NCBI GenBank assembly: GCA_903813345.2
Contig: CAIIXF020000004.1
Span: 4,669,525-4,733,524 of the forward strand
From: Owenia fusiformis
Lineage: Eukaryota; Annelida; Polychaeta; Sabellida; Oweniidae
DNA: 64,000 nucleotides
Direction of reading: 5' to 3'
The notes beneath the pieces were generated by a model. That model was not told the origin of the DNA. It searched no databases and saw only the letters and a list, made by a program, of their open reading frames with translations. This document shows positions 35,001 to 46,640 of this stretch, in pieces (the stretch's first letter is position 1; the number at the start of each line of letters is the position of its first letter). The position numbers were made by a program, and so were the translations under genes.

Positions 35001-38000
35001 TTCTGTGGGATTATGAGCTTTAAAGTTTAATAATGATTTCAATAAGTCAGTTTGATATGCTCGTTTTTCTCTTTGCTTTGTCTGATTATATTTTTTCTGA
35101 ATAATTGAAATTTCTAAGTCTGAATAATTTTCCTTAATTGCATTCCGTAATTGTTGTTTAAATCTTTTACACTCATCATTGAACCAGGGATTAACTGGGA
35201 ATTTCTTTTTAGACTTTTTAAGTTGCTTTAACTGCAGAGTGCTTTCAAATGCATGATAAATAACACGTTAAGAACATTCAACAAGCTATTTGAATCAATG
35301 TTTTGTCCCATTTTACAATAAAAATCATCTAAAATATCAGTGCTAATATTGTCATGAAGAATTTCAATAAAATTATCTTTTGCTTTAAAATCCCATTTAA
35401 AATATGAATATGGCAAAATGTTAGTTTTAACATTTTTATCTGACTGGGAAGTGCTTTTTGAATGCTTAATATTAAGACTAAAGTGAATTGGTGCATGGTC
35501 TGAGTCAGGATGCCTGTCATGAACCTTAAAATCTGAGAAAAAATTAAAGAGATCAGGTTGTGAAAGTACATAATCTAATACTGATTTCCCTTTGCTATTG
35601 TCTAAGTCATTTTGTTCCTGATATCGATAATAAGTGAATTTTCCAATACCTTTGTCTTGAAAAAATCTACCATTCAAAATCCTTAAATTGGATGATTTAC
35701 ATAAATTGATAAGTTCACGACCGTGAGTTTGATATACAGCTTTAAGGTTTTTATCCATTGAAACCCTATTAGAAGTAACCCCATGCGATGCATCTTGGTC
35801 AATATGATTATATGGTGTCAAATTTTCATCAGATCCACATACCAGAGTATTGCAGTCAGATAATTCTGCTGTTCGAGCATTTAGGTCTCCAACAATAATT
35901 GTATTGCCTAACAACTGATATAATGCAATTGATTTTTCTAAAATTTCCATATTATCTACATGTTCAAATTTTGAACCTTTATGTGGCATATATACAAAAC
36001 AAATATAAATATCTTTGGCTAAATTGTAAAATGATGACTTGAGCTTTAGCCAAACAAAAAAGTCATGTGTTTGTTTAATCAATTCTACACTAGTATTGAA
36101 TAATTCATCTTTTACAAGAACAGCTAATCCTCCTGAAAATCCATTGGAATTTGCATTTTTAGACTGTCGAGCAAGATTATGTACAGTAAAACCATCTAAA
36201 GTAAATGTTTCAAGTGGGTTTAACCAGGTTTCACATAGTAATACAATTGAGTACTTGCTAAAAAGCTCTTTAATGTCATACCCATTATGTAATTTATCTG
36301 ATAAACGATTAATGTTCCACATAAGACATTTTAAGTCAGTTGAATTTTGATTTTTGTGGAATAATGAAACATCATCAGACGCTAAGAGCTTACTACATTC
36401 ATGTATTAACTCATTGTTATTTGAAAACGTAATATCATTCTCACTAATTACAGAGCAACTATCCATCTTATTACTACTATATGTACAATCTTTTGAGTTC
36501 ATCTTACTATATACAGTTAAACCTTCTTTTTTAACACTGATGCCTTTGTTTGTGCATAAATCAGCATCATCATTATTACAAGTCATATCATATGTACAGT
36601 TGCTATTATAATTCCAGGATGCATCACACACAGTGTCTATAATTTGTACTGAGCAGGCTGGTAGGTAGGGTTTTTACTTGGCATATGTCTTGGGTATGTC
36701 ACTGTTGATGCATCTTAGCATGGCCATCACTAGGGAAGTTCGTCCTTTTGGATTAAAGTGGAGTCCATCACGATTTAGCACATCAAAATTTGGTCTGCCA
36801 GCAGTTGAGTTGTTGGCTTGGTTAATATCAATAAATCCAATTCCCTGATTGTTACAAAAAGTTTTCATATTGCTGTTGATGTAATCAATGTCAGAGTTCA
36901 TATTCTGAATGTGATGACTAGATTCTGAATCCCCTCTGTGGTGCAGTCCTGCCATGATCAGTTTAGAATTTGGATGATGTGATCTTGCTGTTTGAGCTAA
37001 GTGTTTAAGACTATAGATAATGTCATTTGGTGAATCTGTCTTGACATTGTTTGTTCCCAATCCAATTATTTTATAGTCTGTTGATTGCTTGATATCACCT
37101 CTCTGTATAGCCTGGACTCCATGCTCAATCCTACCACCGCTGTAGACTGAGGACGTAACATTCACACTTGGTGCCTTGCTCTTCGTGATTCCAGCTAATC
37201 CTCTACCATTTGAAGAATACATTATATGTACAGATGTCATAGACTTCAACTTAGGTGGCTCTTGCATGCTATGTGGCATAGACTTGGCATGTGGTGCAGA
37301 TGTCGCCTTTGGTGACGTTGAAGGCTTAGTACATGGTGAAGGGACAGGTTTGGCAATTTTGCTTTGAGGAGGCTTAGCTTTACTTGGTGCACTTTTTGGG
37401 GCCGAAGAAGGTTTATAAGAATCACATTTTGGTGGTTTGGGTGATTCAGCAAGACTCTGGGGTTGAGATAGATTTTGCTCACTGTCTAACATGGATGCCA
37501 GTTGTTTATTTCTCCGGTAAGTTGTCTCCAGATCAGCTTTCAATCCTTTATGTTCTTTTTCCATACATCTCAGTTTTTCATCTAAGTTGTAGATTTCTGC
37601 CTCTAAGTCTCTAAGCTTTGTGTTATGGAGTACTTGCTGAGCCTCGAGTTCATCCGCTCTCTGCTGTTCATTTACTTTGATGCGGTTAAGAAGATCATTT
37701 ATTTTGGCAGACTGCTCATTTATAAGTTTCATGTCACTCAGATACTTCTCATTTTTGTTCATTAGTTGAGTGATTTTACTCCGTTGTTTGTTATTTTCAA
37801 CTTGTAATCGTTTATTTTCTTCTAATATTGCAGCGACAGATTTTTGGGATTTGGCAAGTTGTGATTGTTCAGTGAAAGAGGACCCATCAGACAGTACATT
37901 ATCCATTATTGTGTTGAGTGAGGGCTCTTGAATATTCATGTTCAATTCCTGATCATTGGCATAATTTGTTGTGGAGGCTTGAAGAGATTCTCCATGTGAG

Positions 38001-40362
38001 GGGGGGGGGCCCTGGGCTGAGGGGAATCCAGAAGATGAAATATCATCAGGGGGTGGGGATAGTCCTTCAGATGAGGGCGGTGGGGATGGTCCTTCAGGTG
38101 AGGGCGGTCTTTCAGACGAGGGCGGTCCTTCAGACGAGGGCGGTCCTTCAGACGAGGGCGGTGGGGATGGTCCTTCAGGTGAGGGCAGTCTCTCAGATGA
38201 GGGCGGTCCTTCAGACGAGGGCGGTGGGGGCGGTCCTTCAGGTGAGGGCGGTGGGGGCGATCCTTCATCAGTCTTATTCAGGTTTTCAAAGAAGATGAGG
38301 CTATCTTCAGCGGTGTCTGTAACAGGATCTAACTCCTTAGTTAGTATTTCTGGATGCAAGAATGTGATAACACTGTCTTCTTGATCTGATAAGTGTGTAT
38401 TCTCCATAACATCTGATAAATGGATTGAACTTGGCACAGCAGCTCTGCTGAGGGGGGGGGGTGGAAGTTAATGAGTGACACCTGTCAATGTGGACTATGG
38501 TGTCCTTGATAAGTGGAAAGTCATTCATCTTCCAATCATCAAGTCCCTCACCTTGCACGTTTATTACTCCTGAATCATTTATGTTGATTGTAACATGATC
38601 AGAAACAGTGATGATTTGTCCATACCGAGCTCTTGAAGATGTTGCTTTCATGCATTTGTTCTTGTAAAATGTTTCAAAAGCATCCAGCCATGTTGGTATT
38701 CTTTCCGTAAAGAACTGAACACTTTTACATTCATCAGTCAGTTCTATTATCCCAGTATTGTCTATGTCAAAGTACTGATAATTATCATGAAGGGTTTCTG
38801 GTTTGTTTCTTAATGTTTTCATGTTTTGCTTTTTGTTGTTCTTTCTCTTTTTGCCCTTTAGGTCTGGTGAAGAGTATGTTACTGGTGCACCTGAAGATAG
38901 GACTTTACGAGATCTACGGGGGTGATCTCTCGCCATTGTCCAAGATATAATATAGATGTAGTTTGTTTTTTATCCAAGTAGAGTAGTAAATCCAAATAAG
39001 TTCAATAAATAGGTTTGTTTATGGCTGTTCTATCAACTTCCCTCAATTAGTAATTAGGTGGCTCTTCCATTTAATTAGGTGGCTCTTCCATTTAACTCCT
39101 ATTGTCATCAATTGTCTAAATTAAATGGCTGTTCCATTCACCTCCATTAGTTGTCCAAAGTTTTTATTGCATGTTTATCACATATATTTCCTGACTATAT
39201 CTTCTTAAAATCCATTGTGATCAAAAACATAATTAAGGGTTTGTATAAGCTATTACAATTATCCTCTTAAATGTTCATGTAACTTCTTCAAAAAGTCTAT
39301 TTAAAATTTCTTTTGTTTAAAATTTTTTTCTTCCTTTGTTTTAACTTTGAAATTTACTTGTTAATATCCTGGTAATTAAGCTCCAAAACTGTTATTTAAA
39401 ACAGTCCAACGGTTTCCCTGTACAATACATATTATGTCACGTAGAATGGCAATTTTGATTTTGAATATAAAAACAAATATTACTTTTCAAAATATGTCCG
39501 AAATAATGAAAAAATGTAAAAAAACAATGGAATGGAATATGTTCGTGCGCACTGATTCACTCAAAGTGTAGAACAATATATAATGCATTGCATTTAATTT
39601 TTTCTTACACATTATGGAGGATCACTTCAAGCTGCAAGTTAGCTAAAGGTACGATTTTTCATTTTCGTGATAATATGGCGAACTATCGTAAAGTTAGGAC
39701 ATGAAACACGGTGGCACAAGATGTTTCAGTAATACTATAAGTTATTGAATGATTTGAAGTGCAATACAGGATATATTCTGCTCGAGAAATTCCGTATTGG
39801 AACGAAACGAAGTCGAGTGCCAATACAGAATATTGAGACAGAATATATCCTGTATTGCACATCAAATCATTCTGTACGTTTTTGTCGTGTGATCCTCTGT
39901 ATTGCTACTGAGAATGTCCCCTCCGCACCAATATGTTCTGTATTATAACGACGCAGATGATCAATGAGGACAATCTCAGTAACAACACAGATTGGTACAG
40001 CACAAGAACAGACCAATCAGAAGGCTTCATTTTACAGATCATACGATAAATAAATATATTCTCTGTAGCGTTATCTGAAATATGCTTTTTGGTATTTACA
40101 TATGCATAAAGCTCACATGATCTGGAGCAAATAATCTATTTAGTTGTTGATTTTTGCAAAAATGTGAGTGTTATTTTTTTTACTGTAGCAATTTCCTTTT
40201 ATGAGCAATTCCCTACATCAATGGACCTACCAACGTATGTTGTGATATTCTCATAAAATTGATCGTAAACTGTACTCAGACACTTACCGATGCGATAAGA
40301 AGACAGACAATCACTAAAATACATATCCACCGAATCCCTATTGTCCGTCTAACCATCTTCAT
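32029..40362 (-). CDS. Secreted arginine-rich basic protein, two exons, function unknown
   Basis: Exon 1 (40362-40288) encodes 25 residues that form a signal peptide: MKMVRRT then IRWICILVIVCLLIAS, ending at a perfect donor TCG/GTAAGT. Exon 2 (32514-32029) follows a TTTTTCCAG acceptor in the same phase (0) and gives 161 residues, so 186 in all. The mature part starts YDCSPRRKGKRRRNRQRQ, has a neutral Gly/Asn-rich middle (GMGSRGHAGFGGLGVIP) and ends in an Arg-dominated tail (RRRKSRRQIRRQRARRRRLK, GRRRTKAERRRARGRGG). There is one cysteine in the mature protein. Such composition is seen in secreted matrix proteins, antimicrobial-like peptides and furin-cleaved precursors, but I recognise no family. 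The exon join is inferred from phase, orientation and splice sites; the intron holds a LINE in the same orientation. A chance pairing of unrelated exons remains possible. Confidence 0.6.
32853..36631 (-). CDS. LINE ORF2: APE endonuclease and reverse transcriptase (one frameshift)
   Basis: The N-terminal piece 36,631-35,228 is an apurinic-type endonuclease: WNIN, CETW, VGDLNAR, VLDYVLS and SDHAPI carry the metal-binding and catalytic Asn, Glu, Asp and His. The C-terminal piece, open from ~35,265 to 32,853, has the linker NPWFNDECK and the reverse transcriptase: GIDGLPSNIIK, NPDNYRGINVLACLGNVF, MVDFRKAFDYVN (first catalytic Asp) and the active-site pair as WADDLVI instead of the usual (Y/F)ADD. 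It ends in a CCHC-like zinc motif (LCNFCGEIENEVHFMIKC). The two pieces are offset by one base around 35,240-35,265. It nicks target DNA and copies the element RNA by target-primed reverse transcription. Confidence 0.92.
36674..38936 (-). CDS. LINE ORF1: coiled-coil protein with SGNH-like domain (one frameshift)
   Basis: Two open pieces, 38,936-38,337 and a frame open from ~38,460 to 36,674, join at a run of ten G at 38,452-38,461, so a one-base slip (natural or assembly error) is the likely break. Order of parts: a basic N-terminus (PRRSRKVL, KGKKRKNNKKQN); an unassigned globular block; a proline/serine repeat of (P)SSEGPPSPEGP type coded by a minisatellite at 38,040-38,270; a long coiled coil from ILEENKRLQVENNKQ to about RRNKQLASMLDSE; a Pro/Lys-rich linker; and a C-terminal esterase-like domain with GLGTNN and DGLHFNPKG, which fit SGNH blocks III and V. 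The GDS block I serine is not evident. ORF1 binds element RNA in other LINEs. Confidence 0.8.
39050..39095 (+). repeat. Short direct duplication upstream of the LINE
   Basis: AATTAGGTGGCTCTTCCATT occurs twice in immediate succession. It may belong to the LINE 5' untranslated region, which often contains short tandem units. Confidence 0.6.
39737..40064. mobile_element. Palindromic MITE, copy 2
   Basis: Reverse-complement copy of 8,148-8,468: the same ATTGAATGATTTGAAGTG start, CTCGAGAAATTCCGTATTGG stem and CATTTTACAGATCATACGAT end. It lies in the intron of the arginine-rich gene between the LINE and exon 1. Confidence 0.8.
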
Positions 40363-43300
40363 TCTGCTACATCCGGTGAAATAATCTTTAGAGGATTTAG
40401 TAATTCTAATACTAACACCCTTGATTTAATTAGAAAATACGAACTCGGCATGTGATTTAAAAGCATCTTAACAATTTACTATATAATTTCAAATATCCTG
40501 ATAATGTCTATGAAAAAGTGTCATTAAATTCGGTAGTAAAACAAGCGCCTGGTACACAACGTGTTAATTATCGTTAATGGTATGATAACGGGCGCCTTGA
40601 GCTATTATTAGGCGACTGCGCGGTCATAAGTTTAATTGTTTAATTGTTGGACTATTCCCCTTTTTGAAATTTTAAAATAATGAGAAAGTTGATATGATGA
40701 AGATGGAAGTATTTAATTGAACCATATGCACGGGTGAAAATAGGAAAAAAGCAACAATATCGATCTTAGCAATGTAAATCCCGTCTAACACAATCAGACA
40801 AGAGCAAGCCATTATATCTCAACTATACCATCATGAAAAATTGTTCATTGACAATTTATTTTCAAGTTATAAAAAGAGATTTAAGAATGAATCAAAATAT
40901 TAAGCAGGTCAATCGAGAAAGTCGATTGCTTCAAAGTAGCTATTTATCAAATGTCAACAAAGTTCAGCTATTTACGTTTGAGTTACAGTCACGCCATGTA
41001 ATCGTAAAACCTGAACTGAGGGGGGGGGGGGCAATTTCTTCAGAAAAATCAACAAATCTGTTAAATTTATATTTTCAAGAGAAAGTTTCTATTGGATTCC
41101 TGAATGGATAGGCGCACGGTATGGTAAAATGTGTTAGGATTTTTTTGAACCGATATGCTTCTAAGATATGAGATATATTAAAAAGGCGCAATGGCACAGA
41201 CAGTGCAAAAGTCAATGTTTTTGCTATAAATCAAGCAACAATGGTCTACACGACCTGTAAATAAATACTTGCAAGAGACGTCAGCATAATAAAATTAATG
41301 CCATTGCTAATCACTTTATAGAATACGTTTCGATACGTTTTATATAGAGAATAATCGAAAATAAATGTAATGGGACAGAGAAGGGGGGGGGGGCGGGGAC
41401 GGGTGAGTAATAAGACATGTCTATAAGACATGTTGTCTATAAGACATGTTAAAAGGTGTGATTTGACTTTAGTCCTGTTACTCCAAATTTGCACAATTTT
41501 CACTTTTCAGAGAGGTAACATCCAGTTTCTAAGCTTTTTTTAAAGTTCAACTTTTATTTGAAAAATGGCTGGGAATTTAAATATTTGAAAAATAAAAAGC
41601 TGGCAACTTTTTCCCCAAAAACTGTTTTTCAAATATCTCAAAAAGTAACTTATACAAAGTCATGAAAAATAGTAAATGAATGATAGAACATATTTTCAAA
41701 CTTTCCATGGAGGTTTTCATTGTTTTTTATTCATGTATGTATTTTGGATGTACATGTATGACTGCATGTGCACCGGATCATGTTTAGATAGTACAATACA
41801 GAATGAAGGAACCTCAAATGCAAGTTAGAAAATGGTACACATCTATCAATCTCGAACACTTGATATAATAATACTTTACAAAATAATACACCTATTTCTA
41901 TAACATTTTGCTATTACACTATCTAGTTCTGTACACAGATAATACACACGTAATTATTCATTGAGTAGTACTAAGTAAAGTTATCGTCTTCTACTTTTCT
42001 ATAAATAACACGAATTTCATTAACACTATTTTCCAAACAGGAATCAATCGTTTGTAAGCTTAATATATACTTAGAAACTATATAGAAAGTTGACTTAAAA
42101 AACGTTTATTTTATTGTCAATATTAACCTTTGCAATTCTCTAAATGTATGAAGTGCTAATCAGATTACCATGCATGCAGAGTCTGGTTAAGAAAGACGAA
42201 GCTCTCTTTTTGATAGGAAGTCAAACGAATGCAAAGGGTATAACCATATAACCATGACCAGGAAAATCTGCCCAGAACCTTCTAATTGACAATTCCTTTA
42301 GTGGTATTTACAATGGGACTGTTTCAAGTAAATTACAAAATGAAAGATGATTGACTAGTAAGCAACAACAATCAAGTGTTAATGCATAATTTTTAATATA
42401 CAATGGTTAATGCCTAGCTCAGATAAGCCCCGATTCATCGTACAGACGCAGGTCGATTAGTATTTTTTAACATCGACACATCGCCAGCAACAATTGGCCG
42501 ATTTTTAGATATCACCAGAAGGCTAATGGATTTTTCTCTCAATCAAATGCATAGGAGCCTATCCCGCCGGCGCCCGTACGGTCATCGTACGATTATCGTA
42601 CGGCTATCGGTGACATCGTTTGGACATCCATTGATTTCAATGAATGATAAAACATAATTCTAATTAGCCAGTAGTAATATAACGTTTTCGCAAATCTTTA
42701 TGTATTACAAATACAAGTACATGTTTCATAAAACATAAATCAAATGAAGATGTCCAACTGGTGCCGTACCGCAATCTAACGATCATGATGCGATTTCCAA
42801 AATTCAAATTGGTTGCAGCTGCCGTACGATCTGTGAGCATACTCACGACACATATGCAAGATAACGGAGAAAAGTCCATGGTGCTTATTTGAACTAGTCC
42901 TACGTTTTATGTTGATTTGTTATAATACAGTATTACTATAAGCATTTTTCCACAAGTACCAGGTAGTGACTGTTTGTATTTTATTTATAATTTGTTAACA
43001 TCTACTCTGTGAGCAATATCGATACTCATCCAGCGTCCAAGTAACAAAACATTTGGTTCTTTAAAGGGTGACGCATATCGTTTAGCAAATCGAACGCTCG
43101 TTTCTGGTGTTGCTCACCGTTTAGTATAAAAGGCCCGATCCCGGAATAATACTCAAGGGTTCACAGGTTCGAGGTCGTTGTGTCAACACCTCTAATTGTT
43201 ATATAGCATAAGTATATTATAGATCGTCACACATTTATAAAAGGGTGAATTTTATTTTGACAAATCAATTCCACATTTATGGGTGAAGTTTCAGGATCTT

Positions 43301-43669
43301 CTATTTGTGTATAATAAGGAAAAATTGGCATCTAAATTTCCCCATAACGTAATAGCACACAGCTTGGCATATGAAATATCCTACAAATGAAACAAAGCAA
43401 GACAAACCGGTTTCTAATACAAGAATTTATATTGGCTGTTGCACATGTATTATTTGAACGCAAACACTCTTTGGATAACGTTTTCAAAATCATTATAAAC
43501 GGATTACTTTATCTCAAAGACAATTTCAATTAACTGGATTTTACAGAACTCCCCTTATTTCTTAAAAATGGACTGATCCAGTTGATTCGCCTGGAGCCGC
43601 CATATTGTTTTTATACGGGATGCTAATCGGAACCCTTTAACAGGACATATCTTTTTGAATTTCTAGGCT
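40363..43669. other. Intergenic between two minus-strand genes
   Basis: Contains G runs at ~41,021-41,032 and ~41,383-41,391, an interspersed repeat at 41,010-41,265 (related to 25,036-25,330), and a small duplication of ACGGTCATCGTACGATTATC at ~42,580-42,610. A TATA-like GTATAAAAGG sits at 43,117 without an adjacent gene. No supported coding sequence. Confidence 0.4.
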
Positions 43670-45552
43670 TTATGTTAGCACACGATATATGGATATGTGT
43701 TGACCATTCACTCCGCCGCATATCTGTGTTGGGTCCCCGTTACATGGTATTGCGCAAATACTCGTCGTGTTATAATGTATATCATTTCCACATATACATC
43801 GGAAACCTTCGTACGCTGCCGCATACAACATTCCTGAAAATAATAAAATAAGTCAATATATGAAATACATAAAGTGGAAAATTAGAAAAAAAGTAAAGAG
43901 TAATTTGAGTCACAATTTTTTAGTACTGTAACGACCGTTGGCCACGCTCGTCGGGGAGCTGTAGTGTACTAAGCCAGATACTAGACACGAAAGAGAATGT
44001 GCTAAACTCAATGCCCCGTACGGGAATCGAACCCAGGACCTCCAGCTGTCGAGTCAGACGCTCTACCCCTGAACCATAAAGGCTAGCCACTACAACTGAG
44101 ACTGTAGTAGCGACTTGGTATCGAAGGTCATTACAGCACTTTTAGCACTCATTGGTTTTTGTCATGCCTACTTTCTACATTTTCCAACGATTCTGACTCA
44201 AATTCAGGATAATCGTCAGTCATTTTGTGTAGCATAACTAAAAACAATGAATTCGTTTAATTCTAATGAATGGCTTTGGTAATGAAATTGATCGGATGTT
44301 TCAATTGATTTTCAAAAATGTAAATTACAATTTGAAATACCAGTAACTAGTATAATACTAATAGTAATACTAGTGATTAAATGATTTGTATACCCCCCAC
44401 GAACCCACAAATCTAAACCGATTTCACTTGCCAGCGACAGATAATTTAGTCTTCAAGGAATCGAACATCAACATTTCAAAATTGGAAGTAAGCTTGCAGA
44501 GGTGTCTAGACAATGATAGACAATACTTTGTACACTAATACCCTTGAGATACTGTAAGTAAAACAAAAGGTACAAAATGAAAAAATAAGAACATTCAAAC
44601 AAAACAAATACTCTTTTCCGCGTCCCCCTGACTGTTACTTTTCTTCAAAGACCTATTCACGATGATTTAAAATGTATGAGTAGTGTAGCTATACTGTGTG
44701 AAAATTTCAGCTAGATGAGAGTACTTATAATGAACGCCCCTGTACATACCATAATTTATCAGATACCGGACAAATTCATAGATTACTAAACCAGAAGTGT
44801 GTTCTGTGACGTCCGCAAGAAAAAGACGTATTCAGATTTCAGTTCTTTCAATTTTGCCATGGATTCAATTTAATGCTTCTAAAAGATCTTCGAAAGCTTA
44901 CTATTAATTCTAAAAGTACTGTTTTGACTTCCCCGCTTCATAAAAAGAACATTATCACAATTTACTCGACTCGTAAATTTACTTCCGGTCTACCGAGAAA
45001 AAAGTCCTTGGGACTTTTTCAATCCTCAGTCTACATGGCATGATGAGTCATCCAGGGGATGAGTTGTCCAGGGGATGAGTTGTCTAAGGGATGAGTTGTC
45101 CAGGGAATGAGTTGTCTAGGGAATGAGTTGTCTGGGGGATGAGTTGTCTTAGGGGATGAATTGTCCAGGGGATGAGTTATCCAGGGGATGAGTTGTCTAA
45201 GGGATGAGTTGTCCAGGGGATGAGTTGTCTAAGGGGTGAGTTATCTAGGGGATGAGTTGTCCAAGGGATGAGGTGTCTAGAGGATGAGTTGTCTAGATGA
45301 TGAGTTGTCCAGGGGATGAGTTGTCTTGGCGATGAGTTGTCTTGGCGATGAGTTTCCTAGGGGATGAGTTGTCCAGGGGATGAGTTGTCTAGGGGATGAG
45401 TTGTCTGGTTACCATATTTTATAGTGTAGTGTAATTACCTTCTTGTCTGCATTGTTCAACACATGCCTGAAGTGTTAGGTTTTCATAAGGTGTATTCGTA
45501 CTGCTATATACGTAGTGGAACATTTTGTGACATCCCACATAGGTTAGTCCAA
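43670..45552 (-). CDS. WSC-domain protein, last two exons (5' part not found)
   Basis: Exon A is 45552-45439 (acceptor TTTCAG, donor GAAG/GTAATT) and the last exon is 43833-43670 with its stop (acceptor TTTTCAG). The phases match. Together they code for one complete WSC carbohydrate-binding domain: TYVGCHKMFHYVY, then TLQACVEQCRQEG, MLYAAAYEGFRCICGND, SICAIPCNGDP and QICGGVNG, ending SIYRVLT. All eight cysteines of the fold are present. WSC domains occur in yeast stress sensors, polycystin-1, Kremen and WSCD sulfotransferases. Exon A starts in phase 1, so at least one upstream exon, probably with a signal peptide, must exist. I found none between 45.6 and 48 kb. The minisatellite at 45,042-45,408 and a tRNA-like SINE lie in the intron. 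Confidence 0.85.
44012..44084 (-). repeat. tRNA-derived SINE head
   Basis: The minus strand has A box TGGTTCAGGGGTAGAGC and B box GGTTCGATTCC at tRNA spacing. The would-be acceptor and anticodon stems have several mismatches, so a SINE or dead tRNA copy is more likely than a working tRNA gene. It lies in the WSC gene intron. Confidence 0.55.
45042..45408 (+). repeat. 17-bp minisatellite, about 21 units
   Basis: Unit GATGAGTTGTCCAGGGG with variants TCTAAGGG, TCTAGGG and TCTTGGC. Nearly every unit starts GATGAGTTGTC. It begins ~30 bp upstream of WSC exon A's donor side, inside the intron. Confidence 0.92.
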
Positions 45553-46089
45553 CTGAAACACACGTTAATCAAAAACATTATATAACATTAATGCATGAAG
45601 TTTGAGATTTCTTTTGTACATACTTTGTATGAAGCTGTTACATCAATTTAGCTAGCTTTAGTTTTAAATTTGAAGTTGACATTGAAGCGATTGCAATATA
45701 TCCAACAGCTCTAGTGTAATCTTATGAACCATAGTGGAAAAATTAAATTTTGGTAAAATAATATAAAATAAGATACACGGAAACTGCTTTTGAAAACCGG
45801 TGTAAAAGAAATTATGGTCCCCTGGGGATTATGGTCCCCTTTCCTTACGGCCCTTACTGGCCCTGACTGTGTATAAATAATAAGGAAAATAATTGTAATT
45901 AGGTCACCATATAAATCAATAAAGATTAGGGATTAGGGCCAAGATTTTATAAAACCACCAACCCTTTTACACACCGGCACTCATCGTTGCATCCAATGCA
46001 TCATACACAATACATCACAAGTATTTAACAAGGCATTAACATGACAAAATGTCACTACCTAGTTGCTCACAATATCATTAGCTCAATTC

Positions 46090-46640
46090 TAAGTCAGATT
46101 TGAATTTGTGAGAACTCTGTAGATGATTTTGAAAAGATTGGTCAATGGGTCAAGTTGAAAAAATACATTTTTGACCATGAAAAGGTCATTGAAGGTGAAA
46201 TCTCAAATCTGAAGTCAGATATAAACTTCTGAGAACTTGCAGATGATTTGAAAAAGGTCAATTTGAAGTAGTTGAAAAAGACCTGTTTGACCTTGAGAAG
46301 GTCATTGAAGGTCAAATGTTTGTTGACCTTGAGAATGTCATTGAAGGTCAAATCTATAGTCAGATTTGAACTTTTGAGAATATGACTTTGAAAAAATTGG
46401 TCAATTTGAAGCAAGTTGAAAAAATACCTTTTTGACCTTCGTTTAACCTTGAAAATGTCATTGAAGGTCAAATCTTAAATCTAAAGTCAGATTCGAACTT
46501 GTAAATCATTTAAAAAAGGTCAATCTGAAGCAAGTAGAAAAATAGCTTTTTGACCTTTTTTAACTTCTTTTGACCTTGAAAAGCCAATTGGAGGTCAAAT
46601 TTTAAATTAAACTCATGAAAACTTGTACTATGATTTGGAA
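46090..46640 (+). repeat. Degenerate tandem repeat rich in AGGTCAttgaAGGTCA
   Basis: Units of roughly 120-180 bp with variable internal loss, each with CTTTTTGACCTT, AAGGTCATTGAAGGTCAAAT, a CAGATTTGAACTT block and GAAAAAGGTCAATTTGAAG. About four copies. The 109-codon minus-strand frame here is a repeat artefact. Confidence 0.8.

Larger units (their letters stand above)
32756..39000 (-). mobile_element. Nearly full-length non-LTR retrotransposon (LINE)
   Basis: 5' end near 39,000 (not exactly defined), ORF1 at 38,936-36,674, ORF2 at 36,631-32,853, then a short 3' tail ending in a TAGTG simple repeat (32,756-32,778 on the plus strand as CACTA). One frameshift sits in each ORF; otherwise the coding capacity is open, so this is a young copy. 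APE endonuclease plus reverse transcriptase plus a SGNH-like ORF1 domain suggests the CR1/Jockey-like group; the clade is uncertain. It lies in the intron of the arginine-rich gene, same orientation. Confidence 0.9.

Noticed and set aside
37918-38298. 126-codon plus and 108-codon minus ORFs
   Set aside because: Other-frame readings of the Pro/Ser minisatellite in LINE ORF1.
44012-44084. Functional tRNA gene
   Set aside because: A and B boxes are good but acceptor and anticodon stems are mispaired; a SINE head is more likely.
46142-46471. 109-codon minus-strand ORF
   Set aside because: It follows the AGGTCA repeat and consists of repeated TFNDILKVK-like words.
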